DNA of 64,000 nucleotides from Roseibium sediminicola (lineage in GTDB: Bacteria; Pseudomonadota; Alphaproteobacteria; Rhizobiales; Stappiaceae). This document shows, one piece after another, positions 35,687 through 42,719 of the stretch (position 1 is the stretch's first letter; each line of letters begins with the position of its first letter). The position numbers and the translations under genes are program-made. The notes below the pieces were generated by a model. The model ran no database searches and had not been told where the DNA came from. It saw only the letters and a list, made by a program, of their open reading frames with translations. Location: the NCBI RefSeq assembly GCF_023156505.1, contig NZ_JALNMJ010000001.1:62001-126000 (forward strand), written 5' to 3'.

Positions 35687-36253
35687 CTACTGAACCGCCT
35701 TGGGCGCTTCCGCGCGCAATCGATTGCGTTCGGCGATCTGGCGGGCAACGTCGCCCCTGGCGGTCACCGGCCGGCCGGCGGGATCGAAAGCAGCCTTGAA
35801 GGTGAAGGCGTCCGCTGTCGGTCCGGTGTCGCCCAGCAGTTCGAACCGCTCAACCGCCTCCTCCCAGTCCGGCTGATGGTTCTCGGGCACCCACCACAGC
35901 ACGTAGGCCGGATAGTCGGTGTCTTCCTGCATGAATTTCGGGCCTTCGCGCAGGATCTCCGCATGCGGCCCCTTGTAGACGGCGGCCAGCGCGCATTCCA
36001 GGTCCTGCCAGAGCGAGATGATGGAAGGCGCCCAGCCGTCGCCATTGTCCCGCCAGTATTTCGGATAGACCTGCTCGCCCCAGCTCTCCGGTCCCGGTTC
36101 GTCCTCATAGCCAGACCGGGCAATGAAACCTTCGGCCCGTTCCATCGCCGCCCAGACCCTGGGCTCTTCTGAATGGAAGATATCGACATCCGGATGATCC
36201 GCCCGTGTACGGAACTGCCCGAAGGCGTAAATTGCTAGCCAATGACCCGACAT
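35687..36253 (-). CDS. DUF3291-like protein
   Basis: A 188-residue soluble protein beginning SGHWLAIYAFGQFRTRADHP, the opening of the DUF3291 family (a predicted dimeric alpha-beta barrel fold). The middle has PSIISLWQDLECALAAVYKGPHAEIL and a Trp-rich AYVLWWVPENHQPDW, consistent with that family; the last third (ERFELLGDTGPTADAFTFK) also fits. A GTG four codons earlier is an alternative start. Function is unknown; a heme- or antibiotic-monooxygenase-like role is only a fold-based guess. Confidence 0.78.
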   Translation of the reverse strand: MSGHWLAIYAFGQFRTRADHPDVDIFHSEEPRVWAAMERAEGFIARSGYEDEPGPESWGEQVYPKYWRDNGDGWAPSIISLWQDLECALAAVYKGPHAEILREGPKFMQEDTDYPAYVLWWVPENHQPDWEEAVERFELLGDTGPTADAFTFKAAFDPAGRPVTARGDVARQIAERNRLRAEAPKAVQ

Positions 36254-36428
36254 TCGTTTTCCCACGCCTAAATCCCGGAAAAACTCTGTCTGGAATTGCA
36301 GCCGACTTCAAGGCTCCTAGGCTTATGTGAAAACAGATTGTCCCTCCTGGATGCTGGTCTTTTGCCGTTGTGTGGTCTAAGCGCAGAAGAGGCGCTTCAT
36401 TGGCCGGCACGGCGACAAGGAGACAGAC

Positions 36429-37256
36429 GTGGAAGATCTCAGCCTATTCTCCCTCGGCCTTCTGGCCGTGGCTCTGCTGGCGACAGGTGTGGTGGCGGGT
36501 ATTGTCGCCGGGTTGCTTGGCGTTGGCGGCGGCATCGTTATCGTTCCAGTGCTCTATTACATGTTCACCGCGCTGAAGATCGATCCGGCCGTCCTGATGC
36601 ATGTCGCGGTCGGCACCTCGCTGGCAACGATCCTGGCGACGGGCACCTCGTCGGCGCGTTCGCATTACAAGCGCGGCAGCGTCGACATGGACCTCCTGAA
36701 ACGCTGGTGGTGGGCGATTGCCCTTGGCGTGATCGCCGGCGCGACGCTGGCCGGCAACATTTCCGGCGGCGCGCTGACACTGGTGTTCGGCTTTGTTGCT
36801 CTGGCGGTCTCCGCCAACATGATGTTCCGCAAGGACGGCGCCCATCTGGCGGACAGTCTGCCGGGCTCGCCGGTCAAGGAGGTGCTTGGCTTCCTGATCG
36901 GCGGCATTTCCGTGATGATGGGCATCGGTGGCGGCACGCTGGGGGTGCCGACCCTGACCCTGTTCAACTACCCGATCCGCAAGGCGGTCGGCACGGCGGC
37001 GGCCATCGGCCTGATCATCGCCGTTCCGGGCACCTTGAGCTCGATCTGGTTCGGGCTTGGCGCGGAGGGACTGCCGCCGCTGTCGCTCGGCTATGTCAAT
37101 CTTGTCGGCTTCTTCCTGATCATCCCCGCCTCGACCCTGACAGCACCGCTCGGTGCCAAGATCGCCCACACGATCGATCCGTCCAAGCTCAAGCTGGTCT
37201 TCGCCCTGTTCCTGGGCTTCACCGGCCTGCGCATGATCTACGGCGTGCTGTTCTGA
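36429..37256 (+). CDS. TauE/SafE family sulfite/anion exporter
   Basis: A 275-residue membrane protein with about eight helices in two repeated halves, each opened by a glycine-rich motif: AGIVAGLLGVGGGIVIVP (about 22-40) and GGISVMMGIGGGTLGVPTL (about 158-176). Those are the hallmark of TauE/SafE transporters, which export sulfite, sulfoacetate or other small organic anions. The start is GTG behind AAGGAG. No sulfur or taurine genes are adjacent, so the substrate is open. It precedes azlCD by about 130 bp on the same strand. Confidence 0.9.
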   Translation: MEDLSLFSLGLLAVALLATGVVAGIVAGLLGVGGGIVIVPVLYYMFTALKIDPAVLMHVAVGTSLATILATGTSSARSHYKRGSVDMDLLKRWWWAIALGVIAGATLAGNISGGALTLVFGFVALAVSANMMFRKDGAHLADSLPGSPVKEVLGFLIGGISVMMGIGGGTLGVPTLTLFNYPIRKAVGTAAAIGLIIAVPGTLSSIWFGLGAEGLPPLSLGYVNLVGFFLIIPASTLTAPLGAKIAHTIDPSKLKLVFALFLGFTGLRMIYGVLF

Positions 37257-37387
37257 CAAGGCTTTGCGTTTCAGCCGCGGCGTTGATGGGTGCATCAAAA
37301 GGTTTTATTGGTACCTAGAAGATTAATCAGGGATACTGACTTCTCCTGATGCGGCCCGGGCGCCGCTGCCCAAACCCTTGGAATGAA

Positions 37388-38089
37388 ATGCTGAAGAAGA
37401 ATGTCACCATCAGCCTTGACGGCTGTGTGCGGGGCGCGACGCTGTGTTTTCCGGCATCCCCGGGCATCATCGCGCTTGGCCTCGTGTTCGGCACGGTTGC
37501 CGCGCAAAAGGGCCTGAGCTTCCTGGAAACGATCATGATCAACTCGCTGGTCTTTGCCGGCGCCAGCCAGTTCGTTGCCATGGAAGTCTATGGCAGCCCG
37601 CTGACCTGGGGACTGGTGGTTGCGATGATCGGGGTTACAGCGGCCGTCAACATGCGCATGCTGCTGATCGGTGCAAGCTTGCGCCCCTGGCTCGGTCAGG
37701 TGCCCGCGTGGCAGACCTATCCGGCGCTGTTCTTCCTGACCGACCTCAACTGGCTGCTGGCGATCTCCGAATATGACAAGGGAACCCGCGACTGGGGTGT
37801 TTATCTCGGTGGTGGCCTGTTCTGCTGGTCGATCTGGTCGCTGTCGGTGGTGCCGGGCTATTTCGCCGGCAGTCTCATATCAGATCCGAAAGCCTTTGGT
37901 CTGGACGTGGTCCTTCCCGCCTTCTTCGCAGCGCTCCTGGTGCCGCTCTGGAAGGGCAAGAGGCAGACCTACAGCTGGGCCGTTGCCGGCGGCGTCGCCT
38001 GTCTCACCTGGTATCTCTTCGGCGGTTACTGGAGCATCTTCACCGGTGCCATAGCAGGCGCGTTCGCGGGAGCCTATCTCGATGACTGA
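37388..38089 (+). CDS. azlC: AzlC family branched-chain amino acid exporter subunit
   Basis: A 233-residue integral membrane protein of the AzlC family, the large subunit of the branched-chain amino acid exporter (BrnF/AzlC). Typical stretches are GLVFGTVAAQKGLSFLETI, NSLVFAGASQFVAMEVYG and AAVNMRMLLIGASLRPWLG, with a C-terminal ALLVPLWKGKRQ. The ATG at 37388 is preferred; the region before it is not conserved in style. Its stop overlaps the next gene by 8 bp, as usual for azlCD. Confidence 0.92.
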   Translation: MLKKNVTISLDGCVRGATLCFPASPGIIALGLVFGTVAAQKGLSFLETIMINSLVFAGASQFVAMEVYGSPLTWGLVVAMIGVTAAVNMRMLLIGASLRPWLGQVPAWQTYPALFFLTDLNWLLAISEYDKGTRDWGVYLGGGLFCWSIWSLSVVPGYFAGSLISDPKAFGLDVVLPAFFAALLVPLWKGKRQTYSWAVAGGVACLTWYLFGGYWSIFTGAIAGAFAGAYLDD

Positions 38090-38402
38090 GGGACTTTTCT
38101 CCGCCGACATGATGTTTGTCACCGCCGTTCTCGGCATGGTCGCGGTCACCTATTCACTCCGGGCCGGAGGCTACTGGGTGATGGGGCGCCTGCCGATCAC
38201 GCCGCGGGTGCGCCGTGGCCTGGAATCCCTGCCGGGTGCGATCATTGTCTCCACCATCCTGCCGATCGTCCTGAAGGGCGGACTGGCGGTGGCTCTGTGC
38301 CTGGTTGTGGCCGTTGCCGCCCAGATCAAGCTGCGCAAGGAATATGTCGCCGTCTTCTGCGCGGTCGGCGCCGCCGCCGCGTTCCGCGCGGCCGGCCTAT
38401 AG
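38082..38402 (+). CDS. azlD: AzlD family branched-chain amino acid exporter subunit
   Basis: A 106-residue membrane protein with four helices, the small AzlD/BrnE subunit paired with AzlC. It overlaps azlC by 8 bp (ATGACTGA) and contains YSLRAGGYWVMGRL and RVRRGLESLPGAIIVSTILPIVL, which is the AzlD pattern. It ends by overlapping the 3' end of the convergent APH-P-loop gene by 6 bp, leaving no room for a terminator. Confidence 0.92.
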   Translation: MTEGLFSADMMFVTAVLGMVAVTYSLRAGGYWVMGRLPITPRVRRGLESLPGAIIVSTILPIVLKGGLAVALCLVVAVAAQIKLRKEYVAVFCAVGAAAAFRAAGL

Positions 38403-39944
38403 GGTCAGCGCTTCCCGGGCGAGGGCCGCGGTGCGGTCCTTGTCCGTGGCGGCATTGATCCCGGCCCAGGTCATCTCCCCGATGTCGTAGCCGAGCTGCG
38501 TTTCGACCACGGCCGTCGTGGCGTCTGACGCGTCTCCCTCGCGGCTGCTGACGCGGCTTTTCAGAATATCGGCGGGTGCCGTCAGCCACAGGCCGGAAAA
38601 ACCTGCTTCGACCCGGAGGGCGATGTCCCGAATGCGTTTGCGTTCGTCTTCGGACGCAAACACTGCGTCGAAAATGGCCGAATGCCCGGCAGCGAGCACG
38701 CCCTGGATGGCCTCGTCCAGAGCTTGGTAAACCTTGTCCGACGCCTCCTTGGTGTAGGCTTCCGGCGGTGCCTTTTCGGTTTCGGCAATGCCCAGGAGAC
38801 GCTTGCGCATCACATCGGTGCGCAGGACACGCGCGCCCGGCGCGCGGCCGATATCGGGTGCAATGTCATAGGCGAGCGTGGTCTTGCCGGTTCCCGACAA
38901 TCCGCCGATAGCGACGAGCTTTGGCTGCGACGGGTCCAGAAAGGCCAGGGCGTAGCGGAAATAGGCCTGGGCCTGGTCCTGCTGCTGCTGCCTTTGTGCC
39001 GGGTCCGTTTGGGCGAGGGCCGCGCTTGCCGCGATCTTGGAGCGGATCGCCGCGCGCATCATCAGATAAAAGGGCAGGGCGGCGAGGCCTTCAGGATGGG
39101 TGTCCAGCAGGCTCTTGTCCAGATAGCGATTGAACACCCGGTTGGCGGCCCGCGGCTGACCGCGCTCCCACAAATCCATCAACAGGAAGGCAAGGTCGTA
39201 AAGCACATCACCGGTGGCAATGGCGTCGGAAAACTCGACCGCGTCAAACAGGGTAGGCGCCCCGTCGATCAGCACGATGTTGCGCAGATGCGCGTCGCCG
39301 TGACAACGGCGCACCAGATCCTGGTCGCCCCGGCGCAGGATCAGCTCGTGCAGGCTGGCCAGCACCGTGCGCGACGTCTCGGTGAGGTGCCGAACGTCTT
39401 GGGCGGGGAAAAGCTCGGGATGTTCGTGAAAGGCGGCTTCGTTCTGCTCCACATAGGTCGCCAGCTCAGCGTGGAAGCCAGCGCCATCACGCACGGGCGC
39501 CGCCTTATGGGCGGCCACCATCATGTCGGCGAGGCGGTCGGCGAGGGCGTCGTCGAAAGGGCCCGTTTTAGCCATCACGTCCAGCTCGTTGCGGCGCTCG
39601 AAGCGGTTCATCTCCACCACCCATTCGACCGGATCGCCCGAACCGTCCAGGGCGAGCGTGCCATTCGGCTCCCGGGTGATGGCGAAGGCCCGGCGATAGA
39701 TCTGTGGTGCGTTGGGTTTGTTGCAGGTGATTTCCGACTTGCAGGCCTCTTCGCGCAATTGCAGCGTGGAATAGTCGAGGAACGGATAGCGGACCGCTCT
39801 CTTGACCTTGTAGGCGCGGCCGCCGATCAGAAAGACGATATTGGCATGGGTGTCGATCCGTTTGACGTCCGGCCGGTCCGGATCGTCTGAGGGCAGGCCG
39901 CCCAAAAAGACAAGAGCTTCATTTTGGGATTGTGCCTGATCCAT
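38397..39944 (-). CDS. Aminoglycoside-phosphotransferase-like/P-loop kinase fusion
   Basis: A 515-residue two-domain protein. The N-terminal half (about 20-310) is a kinase of the APH/choline-kinase fold with NIVFLIGGRAYKVKRAV, the catalytic CHGDAHLRNIVLI and the metal-binding FDAVEFSDA. The C-terminal part (about 340-515) is a P-loop kinase with Walker A GLSGTGKTT and a downstream DAVFASEDERKRIRDIA, like the gluconate or zeta-toxin-type small-molecule kinases. This fusion is a widespread conserved protein of unknown substrate; it is not evidence of antibiotic resistance. The start at 39944 matches the family; upstream in-frame sequence looks non-coding. Confidence 0.85.
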   Translation of the reverse strand: MDQAQSQNEALVFLGGLPSDDPDRPDVKRIDTHANIVFLIGGRAYKVKRAVRYPFLDYSTLQLREEACKSEITCNKPNAPQIYRRAFAITREPNGTLALDGSGDPVEWVVEMNRFERRNELDVMAKTGPFDDALADRLADMMVAAHKAAPVRDGAGFHAELATYVEQNEAAFHEHPELFPAQDVRHLTETSRTVLASLHELILRRGDQDLVRRCHGDAHLRNIVLIDGAPTLFDAVEFSDAIATGDVLYDLAFLLMDLWERGQPRAANRVFNRYLDKSLLDTHPEGLAALPFYLMMRAAIRSKIAASAALAQTDPAQRQQQQDQAQAYFRYALAFLDPSQPKLVAIGGLSGTGKTTLAYDIAPDIGRAPGARVLRTDVMRKRLLGIAETEKAPPEAYTKEASDKVYQALDEAIQGVLAAGHSAIFDAVFASEDERKRIRDIALRVEAGFSGLWLTAPADILKSRVSSREGDASDATTAVVETQLGYDIGEMTWAGINAATDKDRTAALAREALTL

Positions 39945-40070
39945 GTTCCGTCCTTGAATAGAAGCCTTGTCACCATGCCCCAAATGACGAGCGGTCTGTT
40001 TGATCCTTCTCAATGTGAGGCCCTGTCGATGTGGCACAAATAATCAGGATTGTCAGTAAAGGAGGGCTCC

Positions 40071-40451
40071 ATGAGCGACCATCCGGGTTTGAAGAAGATC
40101 AGGCTGAACCTGGCCAGAACAAAAGAATATCCCCAGGGCTCGGCGCGCCATGGTTATGAATTCACCGCTCCGTTGGATCAGACCGGCCATATCGATGCCG
40201 CGATCTGGAAAAAGGAACGTGCGCATTGCCGCGTACGCCGCTTCTGGGGCGATGAGGAAGAAGAGATCGGACACCTGATCCACCGTCCCGGCGGCTCCTG
40301 GGCGTTCCACTATGACATTGACGGCGACGACGACGACGAAGCCGGCTACCGCTTCGGCACCCATGCCTTCAACCCGGGTGAATATGTCTCTATCAAGGAC
40401 GAGGACGGTGACCTGCACACCTTCCAGGTGGTCACGGTCCAGCCGATCTGA
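40071..40451 (+). CDS. Conserved hypothetical protein
   Basis: A 126-residue soluble protein I do not recognise beyond the impression of an alphaproteobacterial conserved hypothetical. It is rich in charged residues with an acidic patch (DIDGDDDDEAG, about 82-92) and conserved-looking segments (KKIRLNLARTKEYPQGS, YEFTAPLDQTGHIDAAIW, FNPGEYVSIKDEDGDLHTF). The ATG at 40071 follows AGGAGGG closely. It is divergent from the APH-P-loop gene (127-bp gap) and has its own terminator. Confidence 0.8.
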   Translation: MSDHPGLKKIRLNLARTKEYPQGSARHGYEFTAPLDQTGHIDAAIWKKERAHCRVRRFWGDEEEEIGHLIHRPGGSWAFHYDIDGDDDDEAGYRFGTHAFNPGEYVSIKDEDGDLHTFQVVTVQPI

Positions 40452-40483
40452 GGCATCACAAAACAGTGCAACAGCCAGAGAGC

Positions 40484-40514
40484 GGGCGTCGGGCAACCGG
40501 CGCCCTTTCTTTTT
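40484..40514 (+). terminator. Terminator after the conserved hypothetical gene
   Basis: GGGCG (40484-40488) pairs with CGCCC (40501-40505), with extra pairs in the loop (GG/CC), followed by TTTCTTTTT. It lies 33 bp after the stop codon. Confidence 0.8.
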
Positions 40515-40548
40515 GGGGGCGGCGGACGAATTGGAATGCGTGGCCGGA

Positions 40549-40688
40549 TCCTTCGAGACGCCCGGCGGGGCCGGGCCCTCGGGATGACGCTTTGGAGTGT
40601 GGCAGGCGCTTGGATTATCTGAATCAACAAACGCATCGACACCCACGAGCGTCATCTTGAGGAGCGAGCTTGCTCGCGTCTCGAAGGA
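40549..40688. repeat. Nested palindromic intergenic repeat (family A, outward copy)
   Basis: TCCTTCGAGACG (40549-40560) with CCTCGGGATGACG (40577-40589) forms one unit, and CGTCATCTTGAGGA (40650-40663) with CGTCTCGAAGGA (40677-40688) the reverse unit, 60 bp away. The units share their ends with the element at 34706-34809, but the order of the two halves is swapped. The second unit also contains its own hairpin CGAGCTTGCTCG. Confidence 0.85.
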
Positions 40689-40826
40689 CCGGCCACAATC
40701 ACCAAAACTTGCCTATCCTTCCATTTTGGAATGATCTCATTGCCAATTAATCTGATTTTGGCCTCTGACAGGCCGCTCTTTCATACGCTATAGAATGATC
40801 AGGCATTTTTGAGCAGGAAACGGATC

Positions 40827-42491
40827 ATGGCTGAAAAGACCGGTGGCGCATTACTGGTGGAGGCGCTGGAGCGTCATGGCGCGGAGCGCGTTTTTTGCGT
40901 GCCCGGCGAAAGCTACCTTGCTGTGCTCGATGCGCTTTATGACGCGGACATCCCGGTCACCGTCTGCCGCCAGGAAGGCGGCGCCGCGATGATGGCCGAC
41001 GCCCACGGCAAGCTGACGGGCAAACCGGGCATCTGCATGGTCACCCGTGGCCCGGGCGCAACCAATGCGTCCGCCGGCGTTCACATCGCCGCCCAGGATT
41101 CCACACCGATGATCCTGTTCATCGGCCAAATCGAACGCGGTATGCGTGAGCGCGAGGCCTTTCAGGAAATCGACTACCGTCAGATGTTCGGCGGCATTGC
41201 CAAATGGGTTGCCGAGATCGACCATGCCGACCGTGTGCCGGAATTCATTTCCCGCGCCTATCATGTGGCCACTTCCGGCCGCCCCGGTCCGGTGGTTCTC
41301 GCCCTGCCGGAAGACATGCTGGTCGAGACCGCCGACGCGCCGCAGCCCCCGGCCTGGCAACAGGTCGAAACCCATCCTGGGCTGACCCAGATGGCGGATC
41401 TGCAGAAGCGTCTCTGGGCAGCCGAACGGCCGATCGCGATCCTCGGCGGCAGCCGCTGGTCTGAAGAGGCGGTCGCCGGCTTTACCCGCTTCGCCGAGCG
41501 TTTCGACCTGCCGGTCGCGTGTTCCTTCCGCCGGCAGATGCTGTTCGACAATCTGCATGACAACTATGCCGGCGACGTCGGCATTGGCATCAATCCGAAA
41601 CTGCTCACGCGCATCAAGGCGTCGGACCTGATCCTGCTGGTCGGCGGGCGCCTCTCGGAAATGCCGAGCCAGTCCTATTCGCTGCTCGACATTCCAAGCC
41701 CTAGCCAGCAGCTCATCCATATTCACCCGGACGCGGAGGAACTTGGCAGGGTCTACCGGCCGTCACTTGCCATTCACGCCAGCCCGACCGCCTTCTGCAA
41801 GGCGGCCGAAGGCCTGCAGCCGCCCGCCGAGCTGAAGGGGGCGGGCGAAGCCGCAAAGGCGCATCAGGACTATCTTGACTGGTCCGGTGCGCGGCCGGAA
41901 ATTCCGGGCCGGCTGCAGATGGCCGGTGTGATGGACTGGCTGGAAGCCAATCTCGGCGAGGATGCGATCTGCACCAATGGCGCGGGCAACTATGCCACCT
42001 GGCTGCACCGTTTCCATCGTTTCCGCCGCTACGCCACCCAGGCGGCCCCGACTTCCGGCTCCATGGGCTACGGCCTGCCGGCGGCGGTGGCCGCGAAGCT
42101 CACCTTTCCCGAGCGCGAGGTCGTCTGTTTTGCTGGTGACGGCTGCCTGCAGATGACCATGCAGGAATTCGGTACCGCCTGCCAGGACGGCGCCAATCTG
42201 ATTCTTCTGGTGATCGACAACGGCATGTACGGCACTATCCGCATGCACCAGGAGCGCACCTATCCGGGCCGTCCGTCGGCAACCCAGCTGGTCAATCCGA
42301 ACTTTGCCGCGCTTGCTAGAAGCTATGGCGCTTACGGCGAGACGGTCGAGACGACGGAAGAATTCGGCCCCGCCTTTGAGCGCGCCCGCGAGGCCGGCAC
42401 GCCAGCCCTTCTGCATCTGAAACTCGACCCGGAAGCGATCACGCCGGCGGCAAGCTTGAGCCAGATCCGTGCGGCGGCGGAGGCGAAATAG
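40827..42491 (+). CDS. Thiamine-diphosphate-dependent enzyme, acetolactate-synthase-like
   Basis: A 554-residue ThDP enzyme of the acetolactate synthase/benzoylformate decarboxylase superfamily with all three domains. The N-terminal Pyr domain has FCVPGESYL and the catalytic Glu in VCRQEGGAAMMADA (about residue 50). The C-terminal PP domain has CFAGDGCLQMTMQEFG and VIDNGMYGTIRMHQERTYPGR, the GDG...N metal-diphosphate motif. There is no regulatory subunit gene next to it, and no biosynthetic neighbours, so it is probably a catabolic decarboxylase or carboligase rather than IlvB. The ATG at 40827 is preferred over a TTG six codons upstream. Confidence 0.86.
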   Translation: MAEKTGGALLVEALERHGAERVFCVPGESYLAVLDALYDADIPVTVCRQEGGAAMMADAHGKLTGKPGICMVTRGPGATNASAGVHIAAQDSTPMILFIGQIERGMREREAFQEIDYRQMFGGIAKWVAEIDHADRVPEFISRAYHVATSGRPGPVVLALPEDMLVETADAPQPPAWQQVETHPGLTQMADLQKRLWAAERPIAILGGSRWSEEAVAGFTRFAERFDLPVACSFRRQMLFDNLHDNYAGDVGIGINPKLLTRIKASDLILLVGGRLSEMPSQSYSLLDIPSPSQQLIHIHPDAEELGRVYRPSLAIHASPTAFCKAAEGLQPPAELKGAGEAAKAHQDYLDWSGARPEIPGRLQMAGVMDWLEANLGEDAICTNGAGNYATWLHRFHRFRRYATQAAPTSGSMGYGLPAAVAAKLTFPEREVVCFAGDGCLQMTMQEFGTACQDGANLILLVIDNGMYGTIRMHQERTYPGRPSATQLVNPNFAALARSYGAYGETVETTEEFGPAFERAREAGTPALLHLKLDPEAITPAASLSQIRAAAEAK

Positions 42492-42534
42492 GCTAATTAC
42501 GCTAAATACGGCTGGAGCTGCGGAACCCCTCGAC

Positions 42535-42699
42535 CGTCATTCCGGACAAGTGCAGCGTAAGCTGCGCGCTGATCCGGAATCCAGCGCATCAGCGTGAGCG
42601 GAGCGAACACTCGACTATTAATACGGGCGCGCTGACGCGCGGCTGACATCTGGATTCCGGATCAGCGTTCGACTGGCGTCTCACTTGTCCGGAATGACG
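42535..42699. repeat. Nested palindromic intergenic repeat (family B)
   Basis: Outer arms CGTCATTCCGGACAAGTG (42535-42552) and CACTTGTCCGGAATGACG (42682-42699) are exact 18-bp reverse complements. Inside, CGCTGATCCGGAATCCAG (42567-42584) and CTGGATTCCGGATCAGCG (42650-42667) are also exact 18-bp reverse complements. The 165-bp element fills most of the gap between two convergent genes. It is distinct in sequence from the family A elements. Confidence 0.9.
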
Positions 42700-42719
42700 G
42701 AGGAGGCGTGAAAAAAGTC

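Larger units (their letters stand above)
40452..40826. other. Gap with terminator and palindromic repeat before the ThDP enzyme gene
   Basis: The 375-bp gap holds a terminator (40484-40514), an inverted-repeat element (40549-40688) and an AT-rich tail (40700-40826) that probably contains the promoter of the following gene. Nothing in it looks coding. Confidence 0.6.

Noticed and set aside
38397..39944. Aminoglycoside resistance gene
   Set aside because: The APH-like fold is shared by many small-molecule kinases, and the fusion to a P-loop kinase is a widespread chromosomal protein; nothing points to antibiotic resistance.
40827..42491. Acetolactate synthase catalytic subunit IlvB
   Set aside because: No IlvN-like subunit or branched-chain biosynthetic gene is present, and the sequence is shorter and diverged, so I keep only the superfamily call.
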